Source of the DNA: Alphaproteobacteria bacterium
Lineage (GTDB): Bacteria > Pseudomonadota > Alphaproteobacteria > Rs-D84
Assembly (NCBI GenBank): GCA_017617915.1
Contig: JAFZVH010000011.1
Location: forward strand, 1-33,775
Direction: 5' to 3'
DNA length: 33,775 nt
Of the stretch, positions 7,158 to 15,135 are shown piece by piece. Both the position numbers and the translations under genes were made by a program. The notes under the pieces were generated by a model, which did no database searches, had not been told where the DNA came from, and saw nothing but the letters and a program-made list of their open reading frames with translations. Every line of letters starts with the position of its first letter. The stretch's first letter is position 1.

Positions 7158-8738
7158 TTATTTATTATTCAACTGTTTCTTGATGATATATGTCTGAATA
7201 ATTCCGAACACATTTGAAACCGTCCAATACAATACTAAACCCGCCGGCATCCATGCAAACATAATTGTGAACAAAACAGGCAACCATTTCATTGCGCGAC
7301 CAGTACTTGCCGCAATATCATTCGCATTTGAAGACTTAGTTTTGCCAGATTGAAAATACTGTTGCAACCACATAGTCGCGCCCATCAGTATCGGCAAAAC
7401 AAAGTATGGGTCCATTGCCGCCAAATCAGAAATCCACAAAAAGTGTGCATTCCGCATATTCACCGAAACCAATAACGCCTTGTACAGCGCAAAGAATATT
7501 GGTATCTGGATCAACATTGGCAGGCAGCCCGACATAGGTGAAGTCTTGTGCGTGCGATACAGATTCATCATTTCCATTTGCATACGCGCTTTGTCATTCC
7601 CGTACAGTTTTTGTATGCGTTGCATTTCAGGCTGCATCCGTTGCATCGCAATAGAAGACGCATAAGATTTGCGCGTAAGTGGCCACATCAAAATGCGTAA
7701 CAGTATTGTCAGCAAAATTATAGCAACACCATAGTTCATCACGAAACCATTCAAAATATTCAGCATCCACAACATTGGTCGCGCAAAGAACCAGAACCAA
7801 CCATAATCTATAGTTTCATCTATCCCAGGGATACTTGTTTCTGCGGCATCCAAAATCTTTTGCTCACGCGGACCCGCATAAATGGTTGTTGTAAAAACTT
7901 CTGTTGTTTTTGGCGCAACCTTGATCGGCGCAGCAATGCTGTCTGCCAAATACTTACTGCTAACCGATTTCGCACGCATTGTTTGATCTGACGATTTTAT
8001 ATTTGCAATCGTTTGCCAATATTGGTCACTAAACCCAACAAAGCCGTTCGTTGTAGAATACGCATACGCTTTTTTATCCAGTTTGTGCCAATCCAGATAA
8101 CGAATATGCGAATTTACATTTGCAACCATACCTGTGGCAACGCCCGCCGCATTCGTTTTGTTCGCGCGAACTATACGCACATATGGTGCAAAAGTTAAAT
8201 CACGCGAAGTTTTGTTTTCAATGCTGTCTGTCACAGTAATCAAATAACCATCTGTATCAACAGTGCGAGTAAAAACGACGCCATCGGAATTGCGCCATAC
8301 CATTTTACCATCACTGTCTTTCCATACTGTTGATGAATCTGGTGCAGTTGTACCAGTGGCATTAAATCCAACCTGAATAAAATCACCGTTTTCGCCCAAC
8401 AGTTTTACGCGCGCATCATCATCCGAATTTGATGACGCCGCATAGTCACGCAAAATAATATCAGAAAACTGAATTCCACGGACAGTTGCCGCAATTTTAT
8501 CTGAACCGATTTCATGTGCCGCCACACTATCCGCCACAGGCGCAATGATTGCAACATCTGCATCAGATACAACAGGCGCAGACTTTGGTGCGGTCCACAT
8601 ATTTATCAACCACCATGAACCAAAGAACAATATCATCCACCACAGAAAACCACCAATTCGCGATTTTGATTTTACATTTGCACTTCTGTTTGCGTTCCAC
8701 GCATTGAACCCAGAATTATTATCAAGATATTGTACCAT
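7158..8738 (-). CDS. yidC: Membrane protein insertase YidC
   Basis: This 526-residue protein inserts inner-membrane proteins with or without SecYEG. A first membrane helix (about 29-47) is followed by a large periplasmic beta domain (about 60-320). The conserved five-helix 60KD_IMP core follows, with LLTILLRILMWPLTRKSYAS, MQPEMQRIQ, a cytoplasmic Lys/Arg/Met-rich hairpin, SPMSGCLPMLIQIPIFFALY and the last span ending YIIKKQLNNK. This is the long Gram-negative form. The start codon overlaps the lspA stop by one base (TAATG), with AAAGGAAAAG as SD inside lspA. It is not next to rpmH/rnpA, its usual partners; rpmH is about 10 kb away. Confidence 0.97.
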   Translation of the reverse strand: MVQYLDNNSGFNAWNANRSANVKSKSRIGGFLWWMILFFGSWWLINMWTAPKSAPVVSDADVAIIAPVADSVAAHEIGSDKIAATVRGIQFSDIILRDYAASSNSDDDARVKLLGENGDFIQVGFNATGTTAPDSSTVWKDSDGKMVWRNSDGVVFTRTVDTDGYLITVTDSIENKTSRDLTFAPYVRIVRANKTNAAGVATGMVANVNSHIRYLDWHKLDKKAYAYSTTNGFVGFSDQYWQTIANIKSSDQTMRAKSVSSKYLADSIAAPIKVAPKTTEVFTTTIYAGPREQKILDAAETSIPGIDETIDYGWFWFFARPMLWMLNILNGFVMNYGVAIILLTILLRILMWPLTRKSYASSIAMQRMQPEMQRIQKLYGNDKARMQMEMMNLYRTHKTSPMSGCLPMLIQIPIFFALYKALLVSVNMRNAHFLWISDLAAMDPYFVLPILMGATMWLQQYFQSGKTKSSNANDIAASTGRAMKWLPVLFTIMFAWMPAGLVLYWTVSNVFGIIQTYIIKKQLNNK

Positions 8739-9271
8739 TACTTTTCCTTTATGTTTTTAAGACAGTTTCTGCGCGCCAAATACCAATTCAATACGTACCA
8801 CAGCACACCAATCGTAATAAATATATCTGCAACATTAAATGACGGCCAATGAAGCGCGCCAATATGCAAATCCAAAAAATCTATTACCGCACCAAAACGA
8901 ATCCGGTCAACCAGATTTCCCAGTGCGCCGCCCAATATGCAAATCATAGGTGCACGTTCATATGACCGCGCGCGTGCGAATAAATAATAGGCCAGCCACG
9001 CGATAACTATCCCTGTAAGCAATATCATAATAATCGGTGCACTATCACCCAGTCCACGAAACATAGAAAACGCGGTTCCAGGGTTCCAAGTGAAAACTAT
9101 ATTGAAAAAGTTTGTCACATGTCGCATCAAATACGGCACAGGCACAACCGTCCACGCAGGGCCAAAAACAAACGCCGACCCGGTTATTAAAAACAACAGA
9201 ACACCTTTGACAATTTGATCTAGCAGTACTATGCCAAAAATCGCCCCTATCGCCATCACAGTTTTTTTCAT
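8738..9271 (-). CDS. lspA: Lipoprotein signal peptidase (signal peptidase II)
   Basis: This 177-residue aspartic peptidase has four membrane helices and cleaves the signal of prolipoproteins after lipidation. The two catalytic Asp motifs are present: GNLVDRIRFGAVIDF and, near the C-terminus, FNVADIFITIG. The early motif TWNPGTAFSMF also fits (family N-x-G-x-A-F). I placed the start at 9271 (MKKTVMAI) because GGAAAG sits just upstream; the longer reading from 9325 has no SD. It is first gene of a two-gene operon with yidC. Confidence 0.96.
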   Translation of the reverse strand: MKKTVMAIGAIFGIVLLDQIVKGVLLFLITGSAFVFGPAWTVVPVPYLMRHVTNFFNIVFTWNPGTAFSMFRGLGDSAPIIMILLTGIVIAWLAYYLFARARSYERAPMICILGGALGNLVDRIRFGAVIDFLDLHIGALHWPSFNVADIFITIGVLWYVLNWYLARRNCLKNIKEK

Positions 9272-9296
9272 TTTGCTTTCCTTTTTAACCCAGAAC

Positions 9297-9325
9297 AATA
9301 TAGCAGTATATATGTGTAAACGCAA
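9297..9325 (-). promoter_or_regulatory. Promoter of lspA-yidC
   Basis: On the reverse strand there is TTGCGT (9325-9320), a 17-nt spacer and TATATT (9302-9297). A start near 9290 leaves a leader of about 19 nt that contains the lspA SD. Confidence 0.55.
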
Positions 9326-9347
9326 ACATAAAAAACACTTATCAACA

Positions 9348-9369
9348 AAGCCCCCATGCGGGGGGGCTT
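9348..9369 (-). terminator. GC-rich terminator hairpin after the antiporter gene
   Basis: AAGCCCCC (9348-9355) and GGGGGCTT (9362-9369) form an 8-bp stem just beyond the stop codon of the antiporter at 9373. On the plus strand it runs straight into TGTTTT; on the minus strand the T-rich tract comes later, so efficiency in that direction is uncertain. Confidence 0.65.
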
Positions 9370-9372
9370 GTT

Positions 9373-11082
9373 TTAATTATATCTGTCGGTAATAGCGTTA
9401 TCTAATTCAGAATAATTATCCATTCGCATTTCGGACACTAAATCAGATATCACAGATTCCGAAACACCAAGTTGCCCCAAAACACCACGCGCCAACATCA
9501 AAGAAGATTCTATGGTTTCAGGCCATACTTCTTGTGCACCTTCTTTTAACAATGTTCTGGATTCTGGCAAATTGCGCGCGCGTGCAAATATTTTAACTTT
9601 TGGCGCAATACTTTTGACAGACAACACTGAATTACGCGCTGTCGCCGCATTATCCAGTGCAATAACAACTGCACGCGTGCGCCGCGGCGAAAGTCCAAAC
9701 TCACGCAAAACGGACGGATTTGTACTGTCGCCATAAAACACATTATAACCACTTTCGCGTCCAAGCATTACCGCATTCACATTCAAATCCAGTGCAACAT
9801 ACGGTATCTTTTTTGTTCCTAAAACATAGGCGATAATTTGCCCCACTCGCCCAAAACCACAGATTATAACCTCTGGTTGAATCATATTACCTGCGCCATT
9901 TATTTTGCGGCCACGTGCCCGCGCAAACAATTTTGTTGAACGCATTATTTTATCATGCAATGCCAACAAGAACGGCGTCGTCACCATAGACAGAATAATT
10001 ATTGCCGTCAAAATTTCTTGATTTTCTGCGGGAACCGCCTGAATACCACTGGTCTTCATCGTTTGAAACATCAGCAATGCAAATTCGCCACCTTGACTCA
10101 GCATCAGTGCAATTAAACGCGCATCGTGCAGTGGAACATGGCGCACGCGCGCAACAATAAACAATGCAAAGAATTTTATGCAAACTAATCCAATCATCCC
10201 AAGCACAACAATATACCAATTCAATGCAAGTATGTTCAGATTTAACCCCATCCCCAGCGATATGAAAAACAAAGACAAGAACAACATCGCATATGGCGAT
10301 ATTTCTGCCCTAACCTGATGGCTAAATACAGTTTCAGACATCAACATACCCGCCAAAAACGCACCCAATCCCGCCGGCAAGCCCAACAAATCCATTATTA
10401 CTGCCCACAGGACTATATTCAACATTACAACCAACAAAAACGCTTCACGTGAACGCAATTTCGATACGCGCCGCAATAATGGATTCAATATAAACCGACC
10501 AACAATTACAACGCCACAAATCAAAGTCACAGAAGTCACAACAACATCTATCAATGTGGCGCCCAAATTAAAAGACCGCCCCGCCAAAACAGGCAACATT
10601 GCAAGCAACGGAATCGACAATAAATCTTGGAACAACAAAATAGAAAATGTTTGATTGCCCATCGTTGTATTCAACTGATTTCTATCTGTCAACAGTTGAA
10701 TATCTTCGGATGTACTGGACATTGCAAACAGCAAAGAAATAGTTATAACACCTAAAATTGACCAATTAGTAAGTCCAACCAGAATTGGGAACAACATAAC
10801 CGCAACCATCAAAACCTGGGCTGCACCAAAACCAAAAATCGTGCGCCGCATTTGCCACAGGCGTTTCATATTTATTTCCAGTCCGATTGTGAACCACAAA
10901 AATAAAATACCTAAATCACCAAGGAAAGTCCAAGTTTCATTTACCTGAAACAAATCAAGCACAAACGGTCCAGAAATAATACCCGCCATCAAGAACGCAA
11001 CCAATGTACCAATGCGCGCAGTGCGTAAAATAAACACTAACACAAACACCATCGCAAAAAATGCAAGAACCGATAATGACAT
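9373..11082 (-). CDS. CPA2-type cation/proton antiporter, KefB/KefC-like, with RCK domain
   Basis: The first ~385 residues form about 12 membrane spans of a Na+/H+ exchanger-type domain, including FLWFTIGLEINMKRLW, SSTSEDIQLL and LLFQDLLSIPLLAML. A cytoplasmic TrkA-N/RCK domain follows, with the Rossmann motif ICGFGRVGQIIAYVL and the acidic strand end ALDLN. This is the KefB/KefC layout, at 569 residues close to the usual ~600. Such proteins exchange K+ or Na+ for H+ and are gated by nucleotides or glutathione adducts. No KefF/KefG-like ancillary oxidoreductase gene is adjacent, so glutathione gating is not supported. An AGGAGAG SD precedes the ATG. A TATAAT at 11114-11109 may give it its own promoter after rsmA. 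Confidence 0.88.
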   Translation of the reverse strand: MSLSVLAFFAMVFVLVFILRTARIGTLVAFLMAGIISGPFVLDLFQVNETWTFLGDLGILFLWFTIGLEINMKRLWQMRRTIFGFGAAQVLMVAVMLFPILVGLTNWSILGVITISLLFAMSSTSEDIQLLTDRNQLNTTMGNQTFSILLFQDLLSIPLLAMLPVLAGRSFNLGATLIDVVVTSVTLICGVVIVGRFILNPLLRRVSKLRSREAFLLVVMLNIVLWAVIMDLLGLPAGLGAFLAGMLMSETVFSHQVRAEISPYAMLFLSLFFISLGMGLNLNILALNWYIVVLGMIGLVCIKFFALFIVARVRHVPLHDARLIALMLSQGGEFALLMFQTMKTSGIQAVPAENQEILTAIIILSMVTTPFLLALHDKIMRSTKLFARARGRKINGAGNMIQPEVIICGFGRVGQIIAYVLGTKKIPYVALDLNVNAVMLGRESGYNVFYGDSTNPSVLREFGLSPRRTRAVVIALDNAATARNSVLSVKSIAPKVKIFARARNLPESRTLLKEGAQEVWPETIESSLMLARGVLGQLGVSESVISDLVSEMRMDNYSELDNAITDRYN

Positions 11083-11131
11083 AAACTCTCTCCTGTTTAT
11101 ACTAACTTATTATAACAAAAAAACGCACAAA

Positions 11132-11959
11132 TTATGCAAACAATTTTTTGGCCATTTCAAGAAATTTTTCTGGTGCAATTTCTTCGGCACGTTCTGTTCC
11201 TGTCAATCCAAATTCAGCCCACTCAACATCGCGCATAATGCCGCGTATCATCTTGCGCCGCATACCAAACAATCGCGCAGTCAGGTTTTCCAAATGTGTA
11301 ATATCACCCACATGTTTTATTTTTTCCAGATTTGGGATAATTTGCACAACCGCACTTTCCACACGCGGTCGCGGAATAAAAGCGGTTGATGGAACATCAA
11401 ACAAAATTTTTGCATCGGCAACCGCAGATGTCAGAACCGCCAAACGCCCATACTGTTCAGTATTCGGGCGCGCAACGATGCGCCATGCAACCTCGCGCTG
11501 AAACATCAGTGTCATAGATTTTATTGGCGCACCACGCGCTATATCCTGCAACCAATTTATCAACAATTCTGTACCAACATTATAAGGTAAATTGGCGCAT
11601 ATTGCAAAAGGCCCACCTGCAAGTTTTTGCATATCTGTACGCAAAGCATCATCATAAACTACCCGCAACCGACCATCGGCCGCAGATTCAATTTGCGACA
11701 ATATTGGTTCTGTGGTTTTATCTTTTTCAATTGCAATAACGCGCTTTGCACCGGCAAGAAGCAACGCACGCGTCAAACCGGCGGGACCTGGTCCAACCTC
11801 TATCACTGTTGAATTTTCTATATCAGGAACACTGCGCGCAATACGGCCAGTTAAATTTAAATCAAACAAAAAATTCTGCCCGAATTGCTTTTTAGGTTCC
11901 AATCCCGATGCGCGCATCATTGCAGACACTGGTGGCAAAGATGCAATCATATCCGTCAT
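11132..11959 (-). CDS. rsmA: 16S rRNA (adenine1518/1519-N6) dimethyltransferase
   Basis: RsmA/KsgA dimethylates two adjacent adenines in helix 45 of 16S rRNA using SAM. All signatures are present: KKQFGQNFLFD near residue 23, the SAM motif EVGPGPAGLTRALL, the acidic ribose-binding VIAIEKD, and the adenine-methylase motif ANLPYNVG. The C-terminal helical domain completes a normal 275-residue protein. Its ATG overlaps the recR stop by four bases (ATGA), indicating translational coupling in dacA-recR-rsmA. The usual pdxA/surA neighbours are absent. Confidence 0.97.
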   Translation of the reverse strand: MTDMIASLPPVSAMMRASGLEPKKQFGQNFLFDLNLTGRIARSVPDIENSTVIEVGPGPAGLTRALLLAGAKRVIAIEKDKTTEPILSQIESAADGRLRVVYDDALRTDMQKLAGGPFAICANLPYNVGTELLINWLQDIARGAPIKSMTLMFQREVAWRIVARPNTEQYGRLAVLTSAVADAKILFDVPSTAFIPRPRVESAVVQIIPNLEKIKHVGDITHLENLTARLFGMRRKMIRGIMRDVEWAEFGLTGTERAEEIAPEKFLEMAKKLFA

Positions 11960-12558
11960 ATTGTGCGTCGCCCCCCAAATGCCAAAGACAATGTGCCATC
12001 GTCTAGATAATCTAAATCGCCGCCCAGTGGCACACCAGATGCTAACTCTGTAAAACGCACATCGGGCGCCGCGGCATCAACAACAGATATAATATATTGT
12101 TGCGTCGTTTTGCCCTCCACTGTATTTGGTAATGCAAAAATAATTTCGTTTATTTTTTCATCCCTAATTCTTGCAGGCAAATTTTGCAGATTCAAATCTT
12201 CGGGTGTTACGCCAGATACACCGGACAGCAAGCCGCCCAAAATATGATACCGCCCATTAAAGATTCCGGACTTTTCCAATATCCATACATCCGCCAAATC
12301 ACGCACCACACACAGCATACCATTACCCCGCGCACTATCACGACAATATTCACAAACGCCCATCGCACGATCTGTCAAAACGCCGCAATTTGGACAGGCG
12401 CAAATATTATCGCGCGCATCAACCAGTGCATCGACCAATTTATCTATGCGACCAGTTTTATCCTGCAACAGCCCAATAACTATACGTTGCGCCGCGCGAT
12501 TTCCAACGCGTGGCAACTTTGCAAATTGTTTAACAAGTTTTTCTATTTTCGGATTCAT
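11956..12558 (-). CDS. recR: Recombination mediator RecR
   Basis: RecR, with RecO or RecF, loads RecA on gaps coated with SSB. This 200-residue protein has an N-terminal helix-hairpin-helix (LPRVGNRAAQRIVIGLL), the four-cysteine zinc finger CPNCGVLTDRAMGVCEYC, and a Toprim domain with CVVRDLADVWILEKS and YHILGGLLS. The order is that of the family. It starts 19 nt after dacA with no clear SD and is coupled to rsmA downstream. The usual upstream partners dnaX and ybaB are not here. Confidence 0.96.
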   Translation of the reverse strand: MNPKIEKLVKQFAKLPRVGNRAAQRIVIGLLQDKTGRIDKLVDALVDARDNICACPNCGVLTDRAMGVCEYCRDSARGNGMLCVVRDLADVWILEKSGIFNGRYHILGGLLSGVSGVTPEDLNLQNLPARIRDEKINEIIFALPNTVEGKTTQQYIISVVDAAAPDVRFTELASGVPLGGDLDYLDDGTLSLAFGGRRTI

Positions 12559-12577
12559 ATTTTAATCTTGCGTCAAA

Positions 12578-13696
12578 TCAGTGAAAGACAAAACTGTCAA
12601 TGCCTGCGGCGGTTGCACGATTTTTTAATTCTGTGGCGGCATCGTCCGACAAACCACTAACACGCACCCGATACAGACCGCCAGATGTCATTTCTGTGTG
12701 CGCATTTGCGCCCAATGTGTTTTTAATACGCGCAATCATTGCCTGCGCCGACGCATCAGATGAAAACGCACCAAACTGAACGCCTGCGCCACCAACCACC
12801 GGCGCATCAACCGCATATTTTTGCACAATTGGCGAAGAAACCGGTGCCGGCCGACGCACAGATTCAACAACAGTTTCTTTGACCACCATAGGACTTGCCG
12901 CATTCAACATTTCAAAACCGCGATTCAACAAACGCGCAGAAACATCCGCACGCACATCTTTGTTCTCTGCGCCCAGCACAACGGAAATTAAACGCCGCCC
13001 ATCGCGCGCCGCCGTCGCAACCAATGAATATTTTGATTTATTCGTATATCCAGTTTTCATTCCATCGCACCCTGGGTATGTACTAAGCAGCCTGTTCCCA
13101 TTAGTATAAGTTTGACCGTTATAAGTCCAATTTTTTATGCCAAAATACTTCCAATATTGCGGGAAATGCTTATAAACCGCCATAGACAGCAACGCAATAT
13201 CGCGTGCAGTTGACAAGTGGTCATCATCAGGCAACCCAGACGAATTTTCAAAATTTGTTTGTGATAATCCAATTTCGCGTGCAACACGTGTCATAAGCGA
13301 TGCAAAAGTTTCTTCTTTGCCGCCCTTTAGGTTTTCCGCCAATACCCGCGCAACATCATTCGCACTGTACACTGCAACAGCCGTTATTGCATCTTCAACA
13401 CGGATCTTGGACCCTGCGGCCAATCCAAGTTTCACCGGTTCTGCCACCGCCGCATTTTGCGACACAATCAAATAATCATCCAGATGCAACCGGCCATTTT
13501 CTAATGCATCAAAGGTCAAATACAGCGTCATTATCTTGGTCAAACTGGCAGGATAATTCGCAACATTTGCATTTTCTTGATACAAAACGCGCCCCGAATC
13601 CATATCTGCGACCAAGGCCGCGCGATATTCCGCCGCCACCGCCGACGCGGCAAAAAAAGCACCAAACAATAATGTAAATAATTTCATCTTTTTCAT
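12578..13696 (-). CDS. dacA: D-alanyl-D-alanine carboxypeptidase (PBP5/6 type) with SPOR domain
   Basis: This exported serine carboxypeptidase trims pentapeptide stems. A signal peptide (about 1-22, ending AVAA) leads into a peptidase S11 domain with all three active-site motifs: SLTK (Ser51, Lys54), SAND (Ser111-Asn113) and KTG (214-216). Instead of the usual PBP5 membrane-anchoring tail, the last ~70 residues (about 300-372, GVQFGAFSSDASAQAMIARI then LYRVRVSGLS) are a SPOR domain, common in alphaproteobacterial DacA. Two starts are possible, 13696 and 13687; neither has a good SD. The promoter at 13704-13733 would give an mRNA starting at or next to the first ATG. It heads dacA-recR-rsmA. 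Confidence 0.94.
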   Translation of the reverse strand: MKKMKLFTLLFGAFFAASAVAAEYRAALVADMDSGRVLYQENANVANYPASLTKIMTLYLTFDALENGRLHLDDYLIVSQNAAVAEPVKLGLAAGSKIRVEDAITAVAVYSANDVARVLAENLKGGKEETFASLMTRVAREIGLSQTNFENSSGLPDDDHLSTARDIALLSMAVYKHFPQYWKYFGIKNWTYNGQTYTNGNRLLSTYPGCDGMKTGYTNKSKYSLVATAARDGRRLISVVLGAENKDVRADVSARLLNRGFEMLNAASPMVVKETVVESVRRPAPVSSPIVQKYAVDAPVVGGAGVQFGAFSSDASAQAMIARIKNTLGANAHTEMTSGGLYRVRVSGLSDDAATELKNRATAAGIDSFVFH

Positions 13697-13703
13697 ACGG
13701 AAT

Positions 13704-13733
13704 ATGTTAGTAAAAAAACGCACCCAAGGTCAA
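13704..13733 (-). promoter_or_regulatory. Promoter of dacA, predicted leaderless
   Basis: On the reverse strand there is TTGACC (13733-13728), an 18-nt spacer and TAACAT (13709-13704). Only 7 nt separate the -10 from the ATG at 13696, so the transcript should begin at or within a base or two of the start codon. Confidence 0.5.
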
Positions 13734-13750
13734 CACAATTTATATATCAC

Positions 13751-13778
13751 TTGCAAGTGGCGAATTATATTTTATAAT
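13751..13778 (+). promoter_or_regulatory. Promoter of the GNAT gene, predicted leaderless
   Basis: TTGCAA (13751-13756), a 16-nt spacer and a perfect TATAAT (13773-13778) lie 9 nt before the ATG at 13788. No SD is present in the short gap, so a leader of 0-3 nt is predicted. It is divergent from the dacA promoter. Confidence 0.6.
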
Positions 13779-13787
13779 CACCATATA

Positions 13788-14315
13788 ATGGCAACAGAAA
13801 TCAAAGAATTTTCTTTATTGCATTTTATTCCCCAGTTTCGTGAATTCAATTCGGCTGCGAAACAAAATCGCGAACGCTTGGCACCCTATTTTTGGTGGGC
13901 ATCGACAAACGGCACAGGCAGGTTCAATTTTATACTTATCAGTACTATGCTTAGCAAACTGGCAAAAATTAAACCAGATTTGCCATGCAATAAAAAGTTT
14001 ATAATTTGTACAAACGGAAAATTTGCAGGAATAGTAGGATTGGACCGCATATATGCCGGCGCACCACGCCCAGAACTTTGGTTGTTTTTGACCAAAGAAT
14101 TCGAAGGAAAAGGTATTGCAACAGATGCCATTAAATGGGCGACCAATTATGCAACAAAACAATCTTGCCATAAAATATGCGCAACCACAAAATGGGATAA
14201 TATGCGGATACGCCGTCCGCTGTTAAACAATGACTTCGAGGTCTATGATTCAAATTATTATAATGGCGACCACACCCTGTGGTGGGAAAAGACATTGAAC
14301 AACAAAAGTTATTGA
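13788..14315 (+). CDS. GNAT-family N-acetyltransferase (RimJ/RimL-like)
   Basis: This 175-residue protein has the GNAT layout: an early aromatic/Pro segment (RLAPYFWWA), two central strands (KFAGIVGLDRI, PELWLFL), and the acetyl-CoA motif A region FEGKGIATDAIKWATNYA (Q/R-x-x-G-x-G/A with K for R). C-terminal strands include ICATTKWDNMRIRRPLL, where RimL-type enzymes have N-x-x-S. The substrate cannot be read from sequence; protein N-termini or small amines are typical. I chose the ATG at 13788 because upstream codons lie within the promoter. It ends just before tRNA-Glu. Confidence 0.85.
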   Translation: MATEIKEFSLLHFIPQFREFNSAAKQNRERLAPYFWWASTNGTGRFNFILISTMLSKLAKIKPDLPCNKKFIICTNGKFAGIVGLDRIYAGAPRPELWLFLTKEFEGKGIATDAIKWATNYATKQSCHKICATTKWDNMRIRRPLLNNDFEVYDSNYYNGDHTLWWEKTLNNKSY

Positions 14316-14352
14316 AAAACAAAATTAAACCGTTAAAATGCAGGTGTCATAC

Positions 14353-14427
14353 GGTCCCATCGTCTAGCGGTTAGGACATCGGATTCTCATTCCGGTAACA
14401 TGGGTTCGATTCCCATTGGGACTGCCA
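14353..14427 (+). tRNA. tRNA-Glu (anticodon CTC)
   Basis: A full cloverleaf starts GGTCCCATCG. The anticodon stem TCGGA/TCCGG encloses TTCTCAT, giving CTC, which reads GAG. The T-arm is ATGGGTTCGATTCCCAT and the 3' CCA is encoded. The first acceptor pair is G-T. Confidence 0.95.
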
Positions 14428-14436
14428 ATAAAAATT

Positions 14437-14467
14437 AAATTCGGCCTTGGTCGAATTTTATTTTTAT
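14437..14467 (+). terminator. Terminator after tRNA-Glu
   Basis: AAATTCGGCC (14437-14446) pairs with GGTCGAATTT (14449-14458), allowing one G-T pair and opening of the innermost pairs as loop, followed by TATTTTTAT. Confidence 0.7.
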
Positions 14468-14478
14468 CTGGTTGTTTC

Positions 14479-14495
14479 TGGGAATCGAAGCCATG
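14479..14495 (-). repeat. Inverted 17-nt copy of the tRNA-Glu T-arm
   Basis: On the reverse strand CATGGCTTCGATTCCCA matches the tRNA-Glu T-arm (14399-14415, CATGGGTTCGATTCCCA) at 16 of 17 bases. A second T-loop-like GGTTCGACCCC lies beside it on the same strand. The stretch 14464-14559 between tRNA-Glu and the next gene holds no credible gene. Confidence 0.5.
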
Positions 14496-14559
14496 GGTCA
14501 TGGGGTCGAACCGCCGCAAACAGGCAGACGGCAGTATGCCGATTTTGCCCATAGCAAAT

Positions 14560-15108
14560 TTATTTTTTTAATGTTTTTTCCAAAGTGTATATATGCATCA
14601 ACTCTTTATCAACTATTGCCGCATTATGTTTGATGCCAACGATATTATAACCAAGTTTCATTAAATTATTTAAGGCACGAATGTTCTTGTGAAAAACTTC
14701 TGCGTACAATTTATGAACCCCGTTTTCAACCGCCCATTTTTCAACAATCGTTTTAAACTTATTTCCAAGTCCATTAGATGTAAATTCATTAAGAATTGTG
14801 GTACCCGTTTCGGCGGTCAGGCCACGGTATTTCGGGTTTTCTGGGGAAATTTTTATAGTCGTACATTCACCAACCAAATCTTGCCCATACCATGCACCCA
14901 AAAATAAATTATTTGGATTGTTATGCATCGCAACAAATGAATCTTTGTTCTGTTTTGGTTGGCCAAGATATAAACTTGTATATTTTACACTTTTATCACG
15001 AACAGCTTTGTCAAAGAATTTAACCACAGCATCATAATCTGTTCCACGAATGCGACGAATAGTAACAATTTTATCATTTTTTAATTTGAACTTTATGGCG
15101 CGATTCAT
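14560..15108 (-). CDS. GNAT-family N-acetyltransferase
   Basis: This 182-residue protein starts with a beta strand, VTIRRIRGTDYDAVVKFFD, typical of GNATs. Central strands include LFLGAWYGQDLVGECTTI. A degenerate motif A (FTSNGLGNKFKTIVEKWA) replaces the usual R-G-x-G/A. The C-terminal AEVFHKNIRALNNLMKLGY matches the N-x-x-A-x-x-L-x-x-x-G-F signature well. Substrate unknown. The start at 15108 (MNRAIKF) is preceded by AAAGG; a longer start at 15126 is possible. It follows the DUF4116-like gene closely and may be the last gene of the gyrA transcript. Confidence 0.85.
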   Translation of the reverse strand: MNRAIKFKLKNDKIVTIRRIRGTDYDAVVKFFDKAVRDKSVKYTSLYLGQPKQNKDSFVAMHNNPNNLFLGAWYGQDLVGECTTIKISPENPKYRGLTAETGTTILNEFTSNGLGNKFKTIVEKWAVENGVHKLYAEVFHKNIRALNNLMKLGYNIVGIKHNAAIVDKELMHIYTLEKTLKK

Positions 15109-15135
15109 AGTGTTGCCTTTTTGCATATTCTAACC

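Noticed and set aside
14364..14552. 62-residue minus-strand ORF containing GNRTHVTGMR
   Set aside because: It runs antisense through tRNA-Glu and its terminator; this is a well-known spurious protein derived from tRNA sequence.
13788..15108. Tandem duplication of one GNAT gene around tRNA-Glu
   Set aside because: The two acetyltransferases face each other and share little beyond the fold; they look like different subfamilies.
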